64,000 nt of DNA, taken from an uncultured Clostridia bacterium (GTDB taxonomy: Bacteria > Bacillota > Clostridia > Christensenellales > Aristaeellaceae). The notes below the pieces were generated by a model, which saw only the letters and a program-made list of their open reading frames with translations, made no database searches and was not told the origin of the DNA. Shown here piece by piece: positions 52,996 to 61,387 of this stretch. Position 1 is the stretch's first letter. Every line of letters starts with the position of its first letter. Both the position numbers and the translations under genes were made by a program. The stretch spans positions 33,242 through 97,241 of the forward strand of contig CAMOVR010000001.1 of assembly GCA_946627565.1 (NCBI GenBank), written 5' to 3'.

Positions 52996-55065
52996 ATGGA
53001 AATATGCAGGCAGGGCACAAGACTGATCATCCGCAGACACCCCATGACCATCTGGCTGGATCCCTGGGGACCAAACGGCATCCGGGTCAGGGCAAGCTGT
53101 GAAAAGAAAATGGATGAGCATGACTGGGCACTGACAGAGCCGGTTGAGGAAACGGAAAGCTCCATTGTTTTCCGGGAAGTTGACATGACAGATCCCTGGA
53201 ACAAGGCATCTGAAGACTCGGGAAAACACAGTACCGGCACTGAGGCGGATCTGATCAACGGCAAGATCCGGGCATCTGTTTCTCCGGAAGGCTGGATATC
53301 GTTTTTTGATGACAAGGGCAATATCCTGACGCAGGAGTACTGGAGGACCCGCGATCATCTCAACCGTTATACGGTTCCCCTCAGGGTCGAGGGCCGGGAA
53401 ATGAAATCCATCCCCGGCACCGATGCATGGCAGCTCACTGCAAGGTTTGAAGCATACGACGATGAACAGATCTTCGGAATGGGACAGTATCAGGATGCAC
53501 AGCTGGACAAGAAAGGCTGCATTCTGGAACTGGCCCACCGCAACAGCCAGGCATCCGTGCCCTTCTATGTCTCAAGCCGCGGATACGGTTTCCTCTGGAA
53601 CAACCCGGCTGTAGGACAGGTGGTCTTTGGGAACAACCGTACGGAATGGAGCGCAAAGAGCACACGGAAGCTGGATTATTATATTACCTGCGGGGACACC
53701 CCCGGTGAAATCCTGTATGCCTATACTGCTGTCACCGGCCGCACCCCCATGATGCCGGAATACGGCATGGGATACTGGCAGTGCAAACTCCGCTACCGCA
53801 CCCAGGATGAAGTCCTGAAGGTGGCCAGGGAGCATAAGAGACGCGGTCTGCCCATGGATGTGATTGTGGTGGACTTCTTCCACTGGACCAGGCAGGGCGA
53901 TTACCGGTTTGATCCAAGATGCTTCCCGGATCCCAAAGCCATGGTGGATGAACTGCGGTCCATGGGGATACGCACGGTGGTTTCCGTCTGGCCGACAGTG
54001 GATGAAAAGTCTGAAAACTATGGTGTCATGCGGGAAAAGGGATACCTTATCCGGGCTGAACGCGGGCCTGACAATACCACGACCTGGATGGGTGCTTCCT
54101 GCTTCTATGATGCCACCAATCCGGATGCACAGCGCTTTGTGTGGGAAAAATGCAGGGAAAACTATGGATCCCTTGGTATTGAAAACTACTGGCTGGATGA
54201 AGCAGAACCTGAGTATGGACCCTATGATTTTGACAATTACCGCTATGACGCAGGTCCCGCACTGCAGGTGACCAATGTGTATCCGGTGGGATATGCCAGA
54301 GGGTTCTATGAAGGGCAGAAGGCAGACGGGAAAGAAGATATACTGAGCCTGATCCGGTGTGCCTGGGCAGGCAGCCAGAAGTACGCAGCCCTGACCTGGT
54401 CGGGGGATGTGCATTCTTCCTTCCGTTCCATGCGGGAACAGCTGCAGGCGGGCCTTTCCATGGGAATGGCCGGCATTCCCTGGTGGACCTGTGATCTTGG
54501 CGGTTTCCTCTGCGGTGTGGGAGATGATCCGCATTTCAGGGAACTTCTGGTGAGGTGGTTCGCCTGGGGCGCTTTCCTTCCTGTCTTCCGCATGCACGGT
54601 GAGAGACAGCCCTGGTATGACCGTGAAATTGCATATATTGATGGCGTGGAACAGCTTACCAGCGGTCAGGATAATGAGGTCTGGTCATTTGGCGAGGAAG
54701 CATATCAGATCATGACACAGTACCTCTTCATGCGTGAAAGAATGCGGGACTATATCCGGTCTGTCATGGACGAAGCCCACAGGACCGGTGCGCCGGTTAT
54801 GCGGCCCCTGTTCTTTGAATTCCCTCATGACAGGAAGAGCTGGCATGCTGCAGATGTCTATCTGTTCGGCTCAAAGCTGCTGGTGGCTCCGGTTATGGAA
54901 GAGAATGTCCGGGAGCGCAGAGTATACCTTCCCTCCGGGGCACAGTGGACGGATGCGTATACGGGTGTAACATATACCGGCGGTGAGGAAGTCACCGTGC
55001 CTGCACCTCTGGACGTCATTCCCGTGTTTTTCCGGGATGATTTCCGGCTTCCGCTCTACAAATAA
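52996..55065 (+). CDS. GH31 alpha-glycosidase (alpha-glucosidase/alpha-xylosidase type)
   Basis: About 689 residues. The nucleophile is Asp about 401 in NYWLDEAEPEYG, and the likely acid/base Asp about 471 in LTWSGDVHSSF. GMGYWQCKLRYRTQDEVLKVAREHKRRGLPMDVIVVDFFHW and WWTCDLGGF complete the GH31 barrel. No signal peptide is visible, so it is probably intracellular and acts on imported oligosaccharides. YicI-like alpha-xylosidase or alpha-glucosidase cannot be separated by eye. The ATG at 52996 with AGAGGTG upstream is preferred to 52948. Confidence 0.92.
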   Translation: MEICRQGTRLIIRRHPMTIWLDPWGPNGIRVRASCEKKMDEHDWALTEPVEETESSIVFREVDMTDPWNKASEDSGKHSTGTEADLINGKIRASVSPEGWISFFDDKGNILTQEYWRTRDHLNRYTVPLRVEGREMKSIPGTDAWQLTARFEAYDDEQIFGMGQYQDAQLDKKGCILELAHRNSQASVPFYVSSRGYGFLWNNPAVGQVVFGNNRTEWSAKSTRKLDYYITCGDTPGEILYAYTAVTGRTPMMPEYGMGYWQCKLRYRTQDEVLKVAREHKRRGLPMDVIVVDFFHWTRQGDYRFDPRCFPDPKAMVDELRSMGIRTVVSVWPTVDEKSENYGVMREKGYLIRAERGPDNTTTWMGASCFYDATNPDAQRFVWEKCRENYGSLGIENYWLDEAEPEYGPYDFDNYRYDAGPALQVTNVYPVGYARGFYEGQKADGKEDILSLIRCAWAGSQKYAALTWSGDVHSSFRSMREQLQAGLSMGMAGIPWWTCDLGGFLCGVGDDPHFRELLVRWFAWGAFLPVFRMHGERQPWYDREIAYIDGVEQLTSGQDNEVWSFGEEAYQIMTQYLFMRERMRDYIRSVMDEAHRTGAPVMRPLFFEFPHDRKSWHAADVYLFGSKLLVAPVMEENVRERRVYLPSGAQWTDAYTGVTYTGGEEVTVPAPLDVIPVFFRDDFRLPLYK

Positions 55066-55071
55066 CAGCGG

Positions 55072-55115
55072 CATACAAAAAAGCACGCGGTCAGAACGGC
55101 GTGCTTTTTGTATGT
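55072..55115 (+). terminator. Terminator after the GH31 gene
   Basis: Stem CATACAAAAAAGCACGC / GCGTGCTTTTTGTATG (one bulged base) includes the T run. Nearly symmetric, so it may also work on the minus strand. Confidence 0.85.
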
Positions 55116-55442
55116 GTAAATCCATGTGTTCGTGCGATAGTGATTTTGCGTATAACTGGTGTATATGTATACATTTAAGGCAATGCAAGTCTTCCTGATG
55201 ATTATCACCTGTGATCTTCATATCAAAGTGTATACAACAGATACATAAAAAAATTTAAATGAAATCATAACTATTACATCTGCGCTGTATTGCACTTTAT
55301 TCTACATTCGGAGCATGCAAAGGACGATATTTGTGTGTCCGTGTGTTCGTGGATACCTGGCTTCAAAAGCGCATAAATTCCTGAATGCGCGCATGCACTA
55401 ATACATGGACACAGTTGCATCATTTTCCAGCTCACATGGCAG
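55116..55442. other. AT-rich gap between convergent genes
   Basis: About 330 bases with no supported gene. It is more AT-rich than its surroundings and contains GTATAC twice, the palindrome ATGTATACAT and two similar short stretches (TGTGTTCGTGCGATA near 55126, TGTGTTCGTGGATA near 55342). The short ORFs lack ribosome sites. A small RNA or transcription unit cannot be excluded. Confidence 0.4.
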
Positions 55443-55466
55443 CAGGCGGACAGATCTGTCCGCCTG
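55443..55466. repeat. Perfect 24-bp palindrome
   Basis: CAGGCGGACAGATCTGTCCGCCTG is a loopless perfect inverted repeat 28 bases beyond the stop of the D-amino-acid-transaminase-like gene. There is no T-tract on either strand. It could be a terminator-like stem or a protein-binding site. Confidence 0.85.
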
Positions 55467-55494
55467 TTGCGCAAATATGTAAAGGTGTGCCGTG

Positions 55495-56337
55495 TCAGGC
55501 ATCTGTTTCACGGAGGAATTCATCAATGACTGCCTTGCGGAGGGACTCCCAGAGTTCTCCCTGATGTCCCCCTGCCGGTTTTCCGTTGAGGCGGTCTGCC
55601 CTGCGCACCAGTTTGGTGCTGCTGGTCACAATGATTTCCTCAGCGTTTTCAAGATCGTTCAGATCATAAGGTTCTTCCCGGACCGTGATTCCCAGGGCGT
55701 GACACTGACGGATCAGATGTGCCCTGGCAATTCCGGGCAGGATCAGATTGTCAGTGGGAGCAGTCACAAGAGCTCCGTCCCTGATGATGGAAACGTTGCT
55801 GTGAGCACATTCGGTAACACGGCCGCCCGGTCTGTAGAGGACGGCCTCTTCACAGCCAGCCCGTTTTGCCCTTTCAGCTGCCATGACAGACGGGAGCAGG
55901 TTGAGTGTCTTAATATTGCAATGGAAAAAACGGGTATCTTCCAGGGTGATCAGCTGAATCGGTTTGGTCCCATCACCAAATTTCATGGGTTTCAGGGTTA
56001 CCCACAGATTGCTTTTCACTTCAGGAAATACATGCTCGCGAACGGCAGTGCCCCTTGTCACCTGATAGTAGACAAACAGATCCGGGCTGTCCACTTTTGC
56101 AACCAGATCCTTAAGAAGGGCTTTCAGTTCCTCCCTGCCCATGGGGATCTCTATTTCCACAGCTTCAGCACTGTGATAGAACCGGTCGATGTGCTCTTCA
56201 AGGGCAAACAGGTTCCGGTTTCTGCAGGGCTGTGCATCGTAAACGCCGTCACCAAAATAGCAGACACGGTCGTTCATCGGAATCATCATCCGGTCAATCT
56301 CATCGATCTTCCCATTGTAATAGCCAAGTGTACGCAT
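55495..56337 (-). CDS. dat: D-amino-acid transaminase-like class IV aminotransferase
   Basis: A 280-residue fold-type IV PLP enzyme. RFFHCNIKTLNLLPSVMAAERAKRAGCEEAVLYR with the Schiff-base Lys in NIKTLNLL, followed by VTECAHSNVSII and NLILPGIARAHLI, strongly resembles Bacillus D-alanine/D-amino-acid aminotransferase (RCDIKSLNLL). The related BCAT and aminodeoxychorismate lyase remain possible. It would link D-alanine and D-glutamate pools for cell wall synthesis. It lies 37 bases downstream of the WYL regulator gene. Confidence 0.8.
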   Translation of the reverse strand: MRTLGYYNGKIDEIDRMMIPMNDRVCYFGDGVYDAQPCRNRNLFALEEHIDRFYHSAEAVEIEIPMGREELKALLKDLVAKVDSPDLFVYYQVTRGTAVREHVFPEVKSNLWVTLKPMKFGDGTKPIQLITLEDTRFFHCNIKTLNLLPSVMAAERAKRAGCEEAVLYRPGGRVTECAHSNVSIIRDGALVTAPTDNLILPGIARAHLIRQCHALGITVREEPYDLNDLENAEEIIVTSSTKLVRRADRLNGKPAGGHQGELWESLRKAVIDEFLRETDA

Positions 56338-56374
56338 ACAGTACCTCCCGATATGTCAAAACAGAGGATGGGAA

Positions 56375-57343
56375 CTATTCCCGGATCATACGGATGGAAG
56401 CCTGGAGCATATCCCGGTATGCTGCCAGCACATCCGCAGGTCCCACAATCCGGATCTGACCTGCAAACTGGAAAACCCATCCGAAAAAGATGGGACTGAT
56501 CTGTGCCACCACCCGGGCCAGAAAGCGGGTTTCACTGATCTTGTAGGTTTCTGTATCCCGGCCGAACCGGTCGATGATATGCTTCATCATGGAGTCGTCG
56601 CACAGCAGTTCGATCTGACGGTCCTTCCCGCTGTACATCTTGATCATGCTGACCAGATAGTCATCCAGATCAAAAGACGGATATGGCTCAGCGGCGTCCC
56701 TGAGCACCCGGACCTGGTCCATGCGGTCCATGCGGAAATTGACAATCTTCTGTCTGCTGTCGGAGAAAGCGACCATATACAGTTTATCTTCCTTCTGGGC
56801 CATGCCATAGGGGCTTACTGTATATACCCCACCGCCATGCCTGGAAACCCGCTGTTTGTACCCGTTGTACTCAAAGTATCTGAAGGCGATTCTGCGGTTT
56901 TTCTCCATGGCTTCCTGAACGGATTCCACGATTTTGTCCAGATCATCTCTGTCAGGCTGGACAGAGACGATGCGCTTAAAACGCAGGGCTTCCCTCTGAT
57001 ACAGGCTGGCGAAGCCTTCCAGTTTTTTCTTCAGGGCCTTTGCCCTGCTCCCGGTCAGAAACTGTGCACAGGAGACAGCGTCTGTCAGATCCCGAAGTTC
57101 CTTCAGACTCAACTCCCGGCTGACGATCCGAAACTGCAGGAACTTTCCTTTCCGGCTGATGCGGATATCCCTGCCCATGTCCATAAGGGTTTCGATGTCA
57201 TTGCGCAGTGTATCCCGGTTCAGTTTCTCTCCCTGCTCCTCAAATACCTGCAGCAGTTCCTGAATGCCGACAGCGTGCAGATCATCTGTGTGCTCCAGAA
57301 GGTATTTTTCCAGAAACAGGATCCGTGTCTTGTTCGTCATCAT
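56375..57343 (-). CDS. WYL-domain transcriptional regulator
   Basis: A 322-residue protein with an N-terminal winged helix-turn-helix (about 1-65: LLEHTDDLHAVGIQELLQVFEEQGEKLNRDTLRNDIETL). A WYL ligand-binding region runs from about 140 (IAFRYFEYNGYKQRVSRHGGGVYTVSPYGMAQKEDKLYMVAFSDSRQKIVNFRMDRM), with a C-terminal WCX extension. WYL proteins sense nucleotides or nucleic acids and often regulate stress or defence genes. Its target here is unknown; the closest candidate is the transaminase gene it precedes. Confidence 0.88.
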   Translation of the reverse strand: MMTNKTRILFLEKYLLEHTDDLHAVGIQELLQVFEEQGEKLNRDTLRNDIETLMDMGRDIRISRKGKFLQFRIVSRELSLKELRDLTDAVSCAQFLTGSRAKALKKKLEGFASLYQREALRFKRIVSVQPDRDDLDKIVESVQEAMEKNRRIAFRYFEYNGYKQRVSRHGGGVYTVSPYGMAQKEDKLYMVAFSDSRQKIVNFRMDRMDQVRVLRDAAEPYPSFDLDDYLVSMIKMYSGKDRQIELLCDDSMMKHIIDRFGRDTETYKISETRFLARVVAQISPIFFGWVFQFAGQIRIVGPADVLAAYRDMLQASIRMIRE

Positions 57344-57361
57344 GGTGTACCTCTGACAGCC

Positions 57362-57390
57362 GCAAGCCTCCTGTCATGCAGGAGGCTTGC
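57362..57390 (-). terminator. Hairpin after the NYN gene, no U-tract
   Basis: A perfect 12-bp stem (GCAAGCCTCCTG / CAGGAGGCTTGC) with a 5-base loop lies between the NYN and WYL genes. It lacks a T-run, so termination efficiency is uncertain. Confidence 0.5.
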
Positions 57391-57413
57391 AGTATAAGTC
57401 AATTCCGGGCGTT

Positions 57414-58961
57414 TTATGCAAAGCAGTTGTCAAAGGGGGCTGCTGCGGGCCTGTAGGCAGGCATGACAGACTTGATGATCCTGTACAGTGCAAGTCCCTT
57501 CTTGCCGCCAAGGCGGTTGATCAGCTGGGAATAGGTGTTCATCTTGCCGTTGCCCGAGGAAAGATTGGCAAGAATGACCTCACCTGCTGTCCGGGCGTCT
57601 TCCCGGTCAAGGCCATTTTCCATCAGGTAGGCGGAAAGATGTTCAAGAGGATCCACTGCTTCAGCTGCAGGTTCCGCCTCCGGCGGGACTGCGGGCTGCG
57701 CAGCGGGAGCCGCTTCAGGGGCACCGGCATTTTCTTCGGCAGACTCAGCGTCCGCATGTACCGCTTCAGGTTCTGCAGTTTCAGTTTCGGAAACCGGTTC
57801 CTTCTGAATTTCCGGGCCGGCTTCTGCATCAGATGCATTTTCGGTCCCCGAACCGTCCGCGGATTCCGTTTCACCGGAATACACCAGTTCAATCTCAGGA
57901 CCGGCGGGGGCATCAAAGGGCAGCTCAGGAATGACGTCCATGATGCTTTCATCCAGAAGCTCGATATTATCCATCGGGCCTTCATCCGGAAGTTCGATGT
58001 CATCCATCATGTTTTCGTCCAGCAGCTGGATGTCATTCATCATGCGGGTATCCTGCTTGGCTTCCCTGTGCCTTCTGTCCGGCTTTTCAGGCTTTCTGCG
58101 TTTTGTATGCTGCTTCGGTGCCGGCCTGGACTGGAAGGAAGCTTCACCGGCAAAGGAAGATTCAGCTGTTTCCTCTTCGGCAGGGACTTTTTCCGGTGCT
58201 TCAGGCTGCGGCTGTGTCCTGGGTTCTGCGGTTTCACGCTTTGCAGCAGGGGCCGTTTCTTTTTTCGGCGCTGCGGCTGCAGGTTTCTGCTGGACAGGGC
58301 CTCTGGGCTTGTCCTGGACAGATCTGTTTGCGAGATATGCCCAGTCTTCGTTGAGGATGCGGCGTACCTGGATGTATTCGCTGAAATCCTCAAGGAACCG
58401 GACAGCCTTGAAACCGGTTCGTCTTCTTGCCTGCACGTAACCCTGGTCCGTATTGAGCCTCGTACAGAGGGCTGCGATTCTCATGCGGAACACATCATCT
58501 GCGTCTTTTTCCCCGTAGGAAGTCAGAATCTGCTGCATGAGAAGTCCAAGGCGCTTCTTTTCATCCGTATCCAGCAGGGTATTTGACACCTGTACAGGCT
58601 TGAGCAGGGTCGGCTGTGTCTGGATCTTTTCAGGCATACCGTAGGCGTTGCACCAGAAGCGGGTCACGCCTGCATAGTCATTGTCCTTGGATACAATGAT
58701 GTAGCGGTCGTCATTGCTTTTTTCCTGTCCCAGAAGAAATCCGAGATAGCTGACCAGGTGCATGTCCAGGGACTGCTTTCCGTATGCTACCTTGATGGCA
58801 CGGAAAGGCACGGTGATACCGGTAATGATATCCAGGCTGATTTTGTCTGCATGCTCCGTATAGAACAGATAGACAATATCGTCGGCTGTCAGTTTGGACA
58901 TGCCCTGGATGCCGGTATCATGAACATTTTCAAAGTCAATCAGATAGGTTGTTTTTGCCAC
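57414..58961 (-). CDS. NYN-domain (PIN-like) protein with acidic linker and C-terminal helical domain
   Basis: A 515-residue protein starting at GTG with GGGAG upstream. Residues 1-140 form a NYN/PIN-like domain: TTYLIDFENVHDTGI with the first catalytic Asp, and RYIIVSKDNDYAGVTRFW with later acidic residues. A helical module (about 155-215, RLGLLMQQILTSYGEKDADDVFRMRIAALCTRL) and a long Pro/Glu/Asp-rich linker (about 220-430) follow. The C-terminal module LEHLSAYLMENGLDREDARTAGEVILANL...YSQLINRLGGKKGLALYRIIKSVM may resemble the first helical module. An RNA-directed nuclease or binding role is likely. It follows the AAA ATPase gene by 17 bases. Confidence 0.8.
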   Translation of the reverse strand: MAKTTYLIDFENVHDTGIQGMSKLTADDIVYLFYTEHADKISLDIITGITVPFRAIKVAYGKQSLDMHLVSYLGFLLGQEKSNDDRYIIVSKDNDYAGVTRFWCNAYGMPEKIQTQPTLLKPVQVSNTLLDTDEKKRLGLLMQQILTSYGEKDADDVFRMRIAALCTRLNTDQGYVQARRRTGFKAVRFLEDFSEYIQVRRILNEDWAYLANRSVQDKPRGPVQQKPAAAAPKKETAPAAKRETAEPRTQPQPEAPEKVPAEEETAESSFAGEASFQSRPAPKQHTKRRKPEKPDRRHREAKQDTRMMNDIQLLDENMMDDIELPDEGPMDNIELLDESIMDVIPELPFDAPAGPEIELVYSGETESADGSGTENASDAEAGPEIQKEPVSETETAEPEAVHADAESAEENAGAPEAAPAAQPAVPPEAEPAAEAVDPLEHLSAYLMENGLDREDARTAGEVILANLSSGNGKMNTYSQLINRLGGKKGLALYRIIKSVMPAYRPAAAPFDNCFA

Positions 58962-58978
58962 ACGTCACGTCTCCCATG

Positions 58979-59698
58979 TTATGCGTCGGCATCCGGCTGG
59001 TACATCATATGCAGAAGCCTGTCCCGGTTCTCAAGGTACAGCTTTGTGATTCTGTAGCTCTCTGTATCTTCCCAGGCCGTTTCATGGATGCCAGTGTCAT
59101 CAAAGCAGAGGATCTGTGCTTCGGGCATGCCAAGCAGGATCGGTGAATGGGTTGCAATGATGAACTGGGAGCCTTCCATGGCCATGTAGTGCAGATGAGA
59201 GATCAGTGTCAGCTGTCTCTGGGGAGAAAGGGCTGCCTCCGGTTCATCCATGAAGTATACGCCTTCCCTGCTTTCATTCTGCAGAAAGTACAGGAAACTC
59301 TCTCCGTGGGACTGGGCGTGGTAGTCATGACGTTCTTCGTAGAGGGTGGAAGCGGCGGTGGCCACATTGAAGAAACTCTCTGCACGGAAGAAGTAGCCTG
59401 CGTTCCGTTTCCGGTATCCCCGGACCATGCGGATGGCTTCATCCAGTCCGGAAGTGTCATTGAAGGTGGAAAAATGATAGTTCATGGTTCCGCCTTCTGC
59501 ATTGAAACCGTACGCAACGGCCATTCCTTCCAGCAGGGTGGACTTTCCCGTACCGTTTTCCCCGCAGAAGAATGTAATTCTGTTTTTGAAATCCATGGTA
59601 TCAAGATCCCGGATGGCCGGAATCTGACGGAGATAGGAATCATCATCTACCTGTTCCCAGTCAATGGAAATGCTCCGAATGAACAGATCAGACAGCAT
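58979..59698 (-). CDS. AAA family ATPase (SMC/RecF-like, OLD-type)
   Basis: About 239 residues. Walker A GENGTGKS lies at 46-53, preceded by the typical lead FKNRITFFCGENG. An ABC-like region (SHGESFLYFL) and Walker B GVYFMDEPEAALSPQRQLTLI follow, then the H-loop region QFIIATHSPILLG. This is the compact ABC/SMC-type AAA ATPase with no nuclease domain attached. I use the ATG at 59698 with GGGAGG upstream instead of 59749. The NYN-domain gene begins 17 bases downstream, so they are probably translated from one mRNA. Function unknown. Confidence 0.87.
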   Translation of the reverse strand: MLSDLFIRSISIDWEQVDDDSYLRQIPAIRDLDTMDFKNRITFFCGENGTGKSTLLEGMAVAYGFNAEGGTMNYHFSTFNDTSGLDEAIRMVRGYRKRNAGYFFRAESFFNVATAASTLYEERHDYHAQSHGESFLYFLQNESREGVYFMDEPEAALSPQRQLTLISHLHYMAMEGSQFIIATHSPILLGMPEAQILCFDDTGIHETAWEDTESYRITKLYLENRDRLLHMMYQPDADA

Positions 59699-59767
59699 GG
59701 ACTGCCTCCCGGATATGGATGCTTTCACATAAATCGATTCTAAAAACACATTGGTGTTTTCGGGAGA

Positions 59768-59795
59768 AGATTAATGTTTTTTTCTAGTCTGTCAA
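59768..59795 (-). promoter_or_regulatory. Promoter of the ATPase-NYN pair
   Basis: TTGACA, a 16-base spacer and TAATCT on the minus strand, 70 bases before the ATPase start. The -35 is perfect, the -10 imperfect. Confidence 0.55.
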
Positions 59796-59832
59796 GAGTC
59801 TGCGGTTTTAAGCCGCCTTTACGCAGCCTGTC

Positions 59833-61239
59833 TCAGCCGAATCCTATGGATGAGAAATGCTCGATATGCCAGTCGGGTTCTGTCCGGAAGATGAAAAACA
59901 GATCGTTGAATACCTCATCCCCGGTATCCCATTCAAGCTGCAGATACACATTCCCGTCCTCTTCCATGAGACGGATCTGGCCGTCTTCTTCAATTGCGGA
60001 GAGCAGAGACGGATAAACGTGGGAAAGAAACGCCGTGATCCGTTTCTTTGCCTCTTCGGCAAGCGCTTCCGCGTCCTTTCCTTCCGGTTCATCCATGTAG
60101 GGGTTCTTCATCCACGCGGTGTTTTTGATCTGGAAAAGACAAAGGGTATCATGATAGAAACAGAATTCCATGTTCTCGGACTCGTTAAGGCTGTTCATGT
60201 GCAGGGTTAGGAATTCATCATCCTGGGTGAATCCCACAAAGGCCAGGCTGGAACTGTCGTATCCGGCAAGTTCTGCAATGCGCCTGCCTTCCTCAATCAG
60301 CTCTTCTGCTTTGTCCGGGTTTACAAAGGCCCTTGCCTGATAGCGTTCCCAGTCTTCCACCTCTGTTACACCGTATTCTTCCGGGTCAAACAGGTCTACA
60401 TGGCTGCTCCCGTAGCTGCCGGCTTCAGCGCTGCATGTGATGTCAAGGACACGTTTATCGCCTTTTGTATCAGCAAGTCCCAGGGATATGCTGCCCTTAA
60501 CAGAAGTCAGATGGCTGTTTTCAAGGGTGCAGCTTATGTCCGCCTCAAGCAGTGAGAAAGCTGTGGTGGTTTCGCAGATGGCCTCGGTTACGGTGCCATA
60601 CTCGCTGAAATCCCAGGTATATTCTTCTTCCATTCTGTCTGGTTCATATGCCAGAAAACGCTGCATGGCAAATCTGGCCGCCATGGTCAGGACGGAATTC
60701 ACAAGCGGGTCTTCTTCCCCGTTCCACTGAAAATGTATGCTTTTCCCGGAAGCCGTTTCCTGCGTGCTGATGTGGCTGCTTAGCATGTCACTTTTTGTAA
60801 GGAGTACATTGTGCACAAGGTCAGTCAGCTGACTTACCATGAAGGTTTTCCTGAGCAGCGTGTTTTCTTTGTTGTCCATGCCGGTGGTATAGGTTCCGGG
60901 GTACATGGTTTCCATGCTGAAGAAATCCCAGTCGTTTGCTATGACGGTAAATCCGCTTTCAAACTCTCCTCCTTTTTTCCTGGGGGTCCTGAGCCTCAGG
61001 CGGTAAAAGGAATTGGTCCCGTCCTGTACATATCTTCCCAGCGCTGTTTTAAAGCGTGTCCCGTCCAGGGAGAATTCTGCATTCCCCTCAATGGTAACGT
61101 TGTCTGTTTCAAACAGCAGACCCTCTGCTGCATCAAAGAGCTCCTCCGCGGTGCCGGTTTCTTCCGCCATGGCGCACGGAAGAAGCATCATCAGGAGTGA
61201 AAGAACAATAAGGATAAATGTCTTCCGATAATGGTGCAT
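59833..61239 (-). CDS. Exported protein of unknown function
   Basis: About 468 residues with a signal peptide (TFILIVLSLLMMLLPCAMAEE). The mature part is beta-strand-rich and acidic and contains TIEGNAEFSLDGTRFKTALGRYVQDGTNSFYRLRLRTPRKKGGEFESGFTVIAND, like an LolA/LppX-type or DUF-type lipid-binding fold, but I do not recognise the family. The ATG at 61239 follows GGAGGG; the track start at 61356 would lose the signal peptide position. It is divergent from the GH29 gene. Confidence 0.65.
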   Translation of the reverse strand: MHHYRKTFILIVLSLLMMLLPCAMAEETGTAEELFDAAEGLLFETDNVTIEGNAEFSLDGTRFKTALGRYVQDGTNSFYRLRLRTPRKKGGEFESGFTVIANDWDFFSMETMYPGTYTTGMDNKENTLLRKTFMVSQLTDLVHNVLLTKSDMLSSHISTQETASGKSIHFQWNGEEDPLVNSVLTMAARFAMQRFLAYEPDRMEEEYTWDFSEYGTVTEAICETTTAFSLLEADISCTLENSHLTSVKGSISLGLADTKGDKRVLDITCSAEAGSYGSSHVDLFDPEEYGVTEVEDWERYQARAFVNPDKAEELIEEGRRIAELAGYDSSSLAFVGFTQDDEFLTLHMNSLNESENMEFCFYHDTLCLFQIKNTAWMKNPYMDEPEGKDAEALAEEAKKRITAFLSHVYPSLLSAIEEDGQIRLMEEDGNVYLQLEWDTGDEVFNDLFFIFRTEPDWHIEHFSSIGFG

Positions 61240-61387
61240 GATATCCCTCCTGCGTTCTGATTTTGCGCCCGGCCAGACGGAAATGCATCTGTCCCGGGCA
61301 TGTAAAACATGGTACAATACATCTATATTATCGCCTGTACAGGGAATCCTGTCCATAGGCGGAACCTGTTATTTGGAGGTGTGGTCT

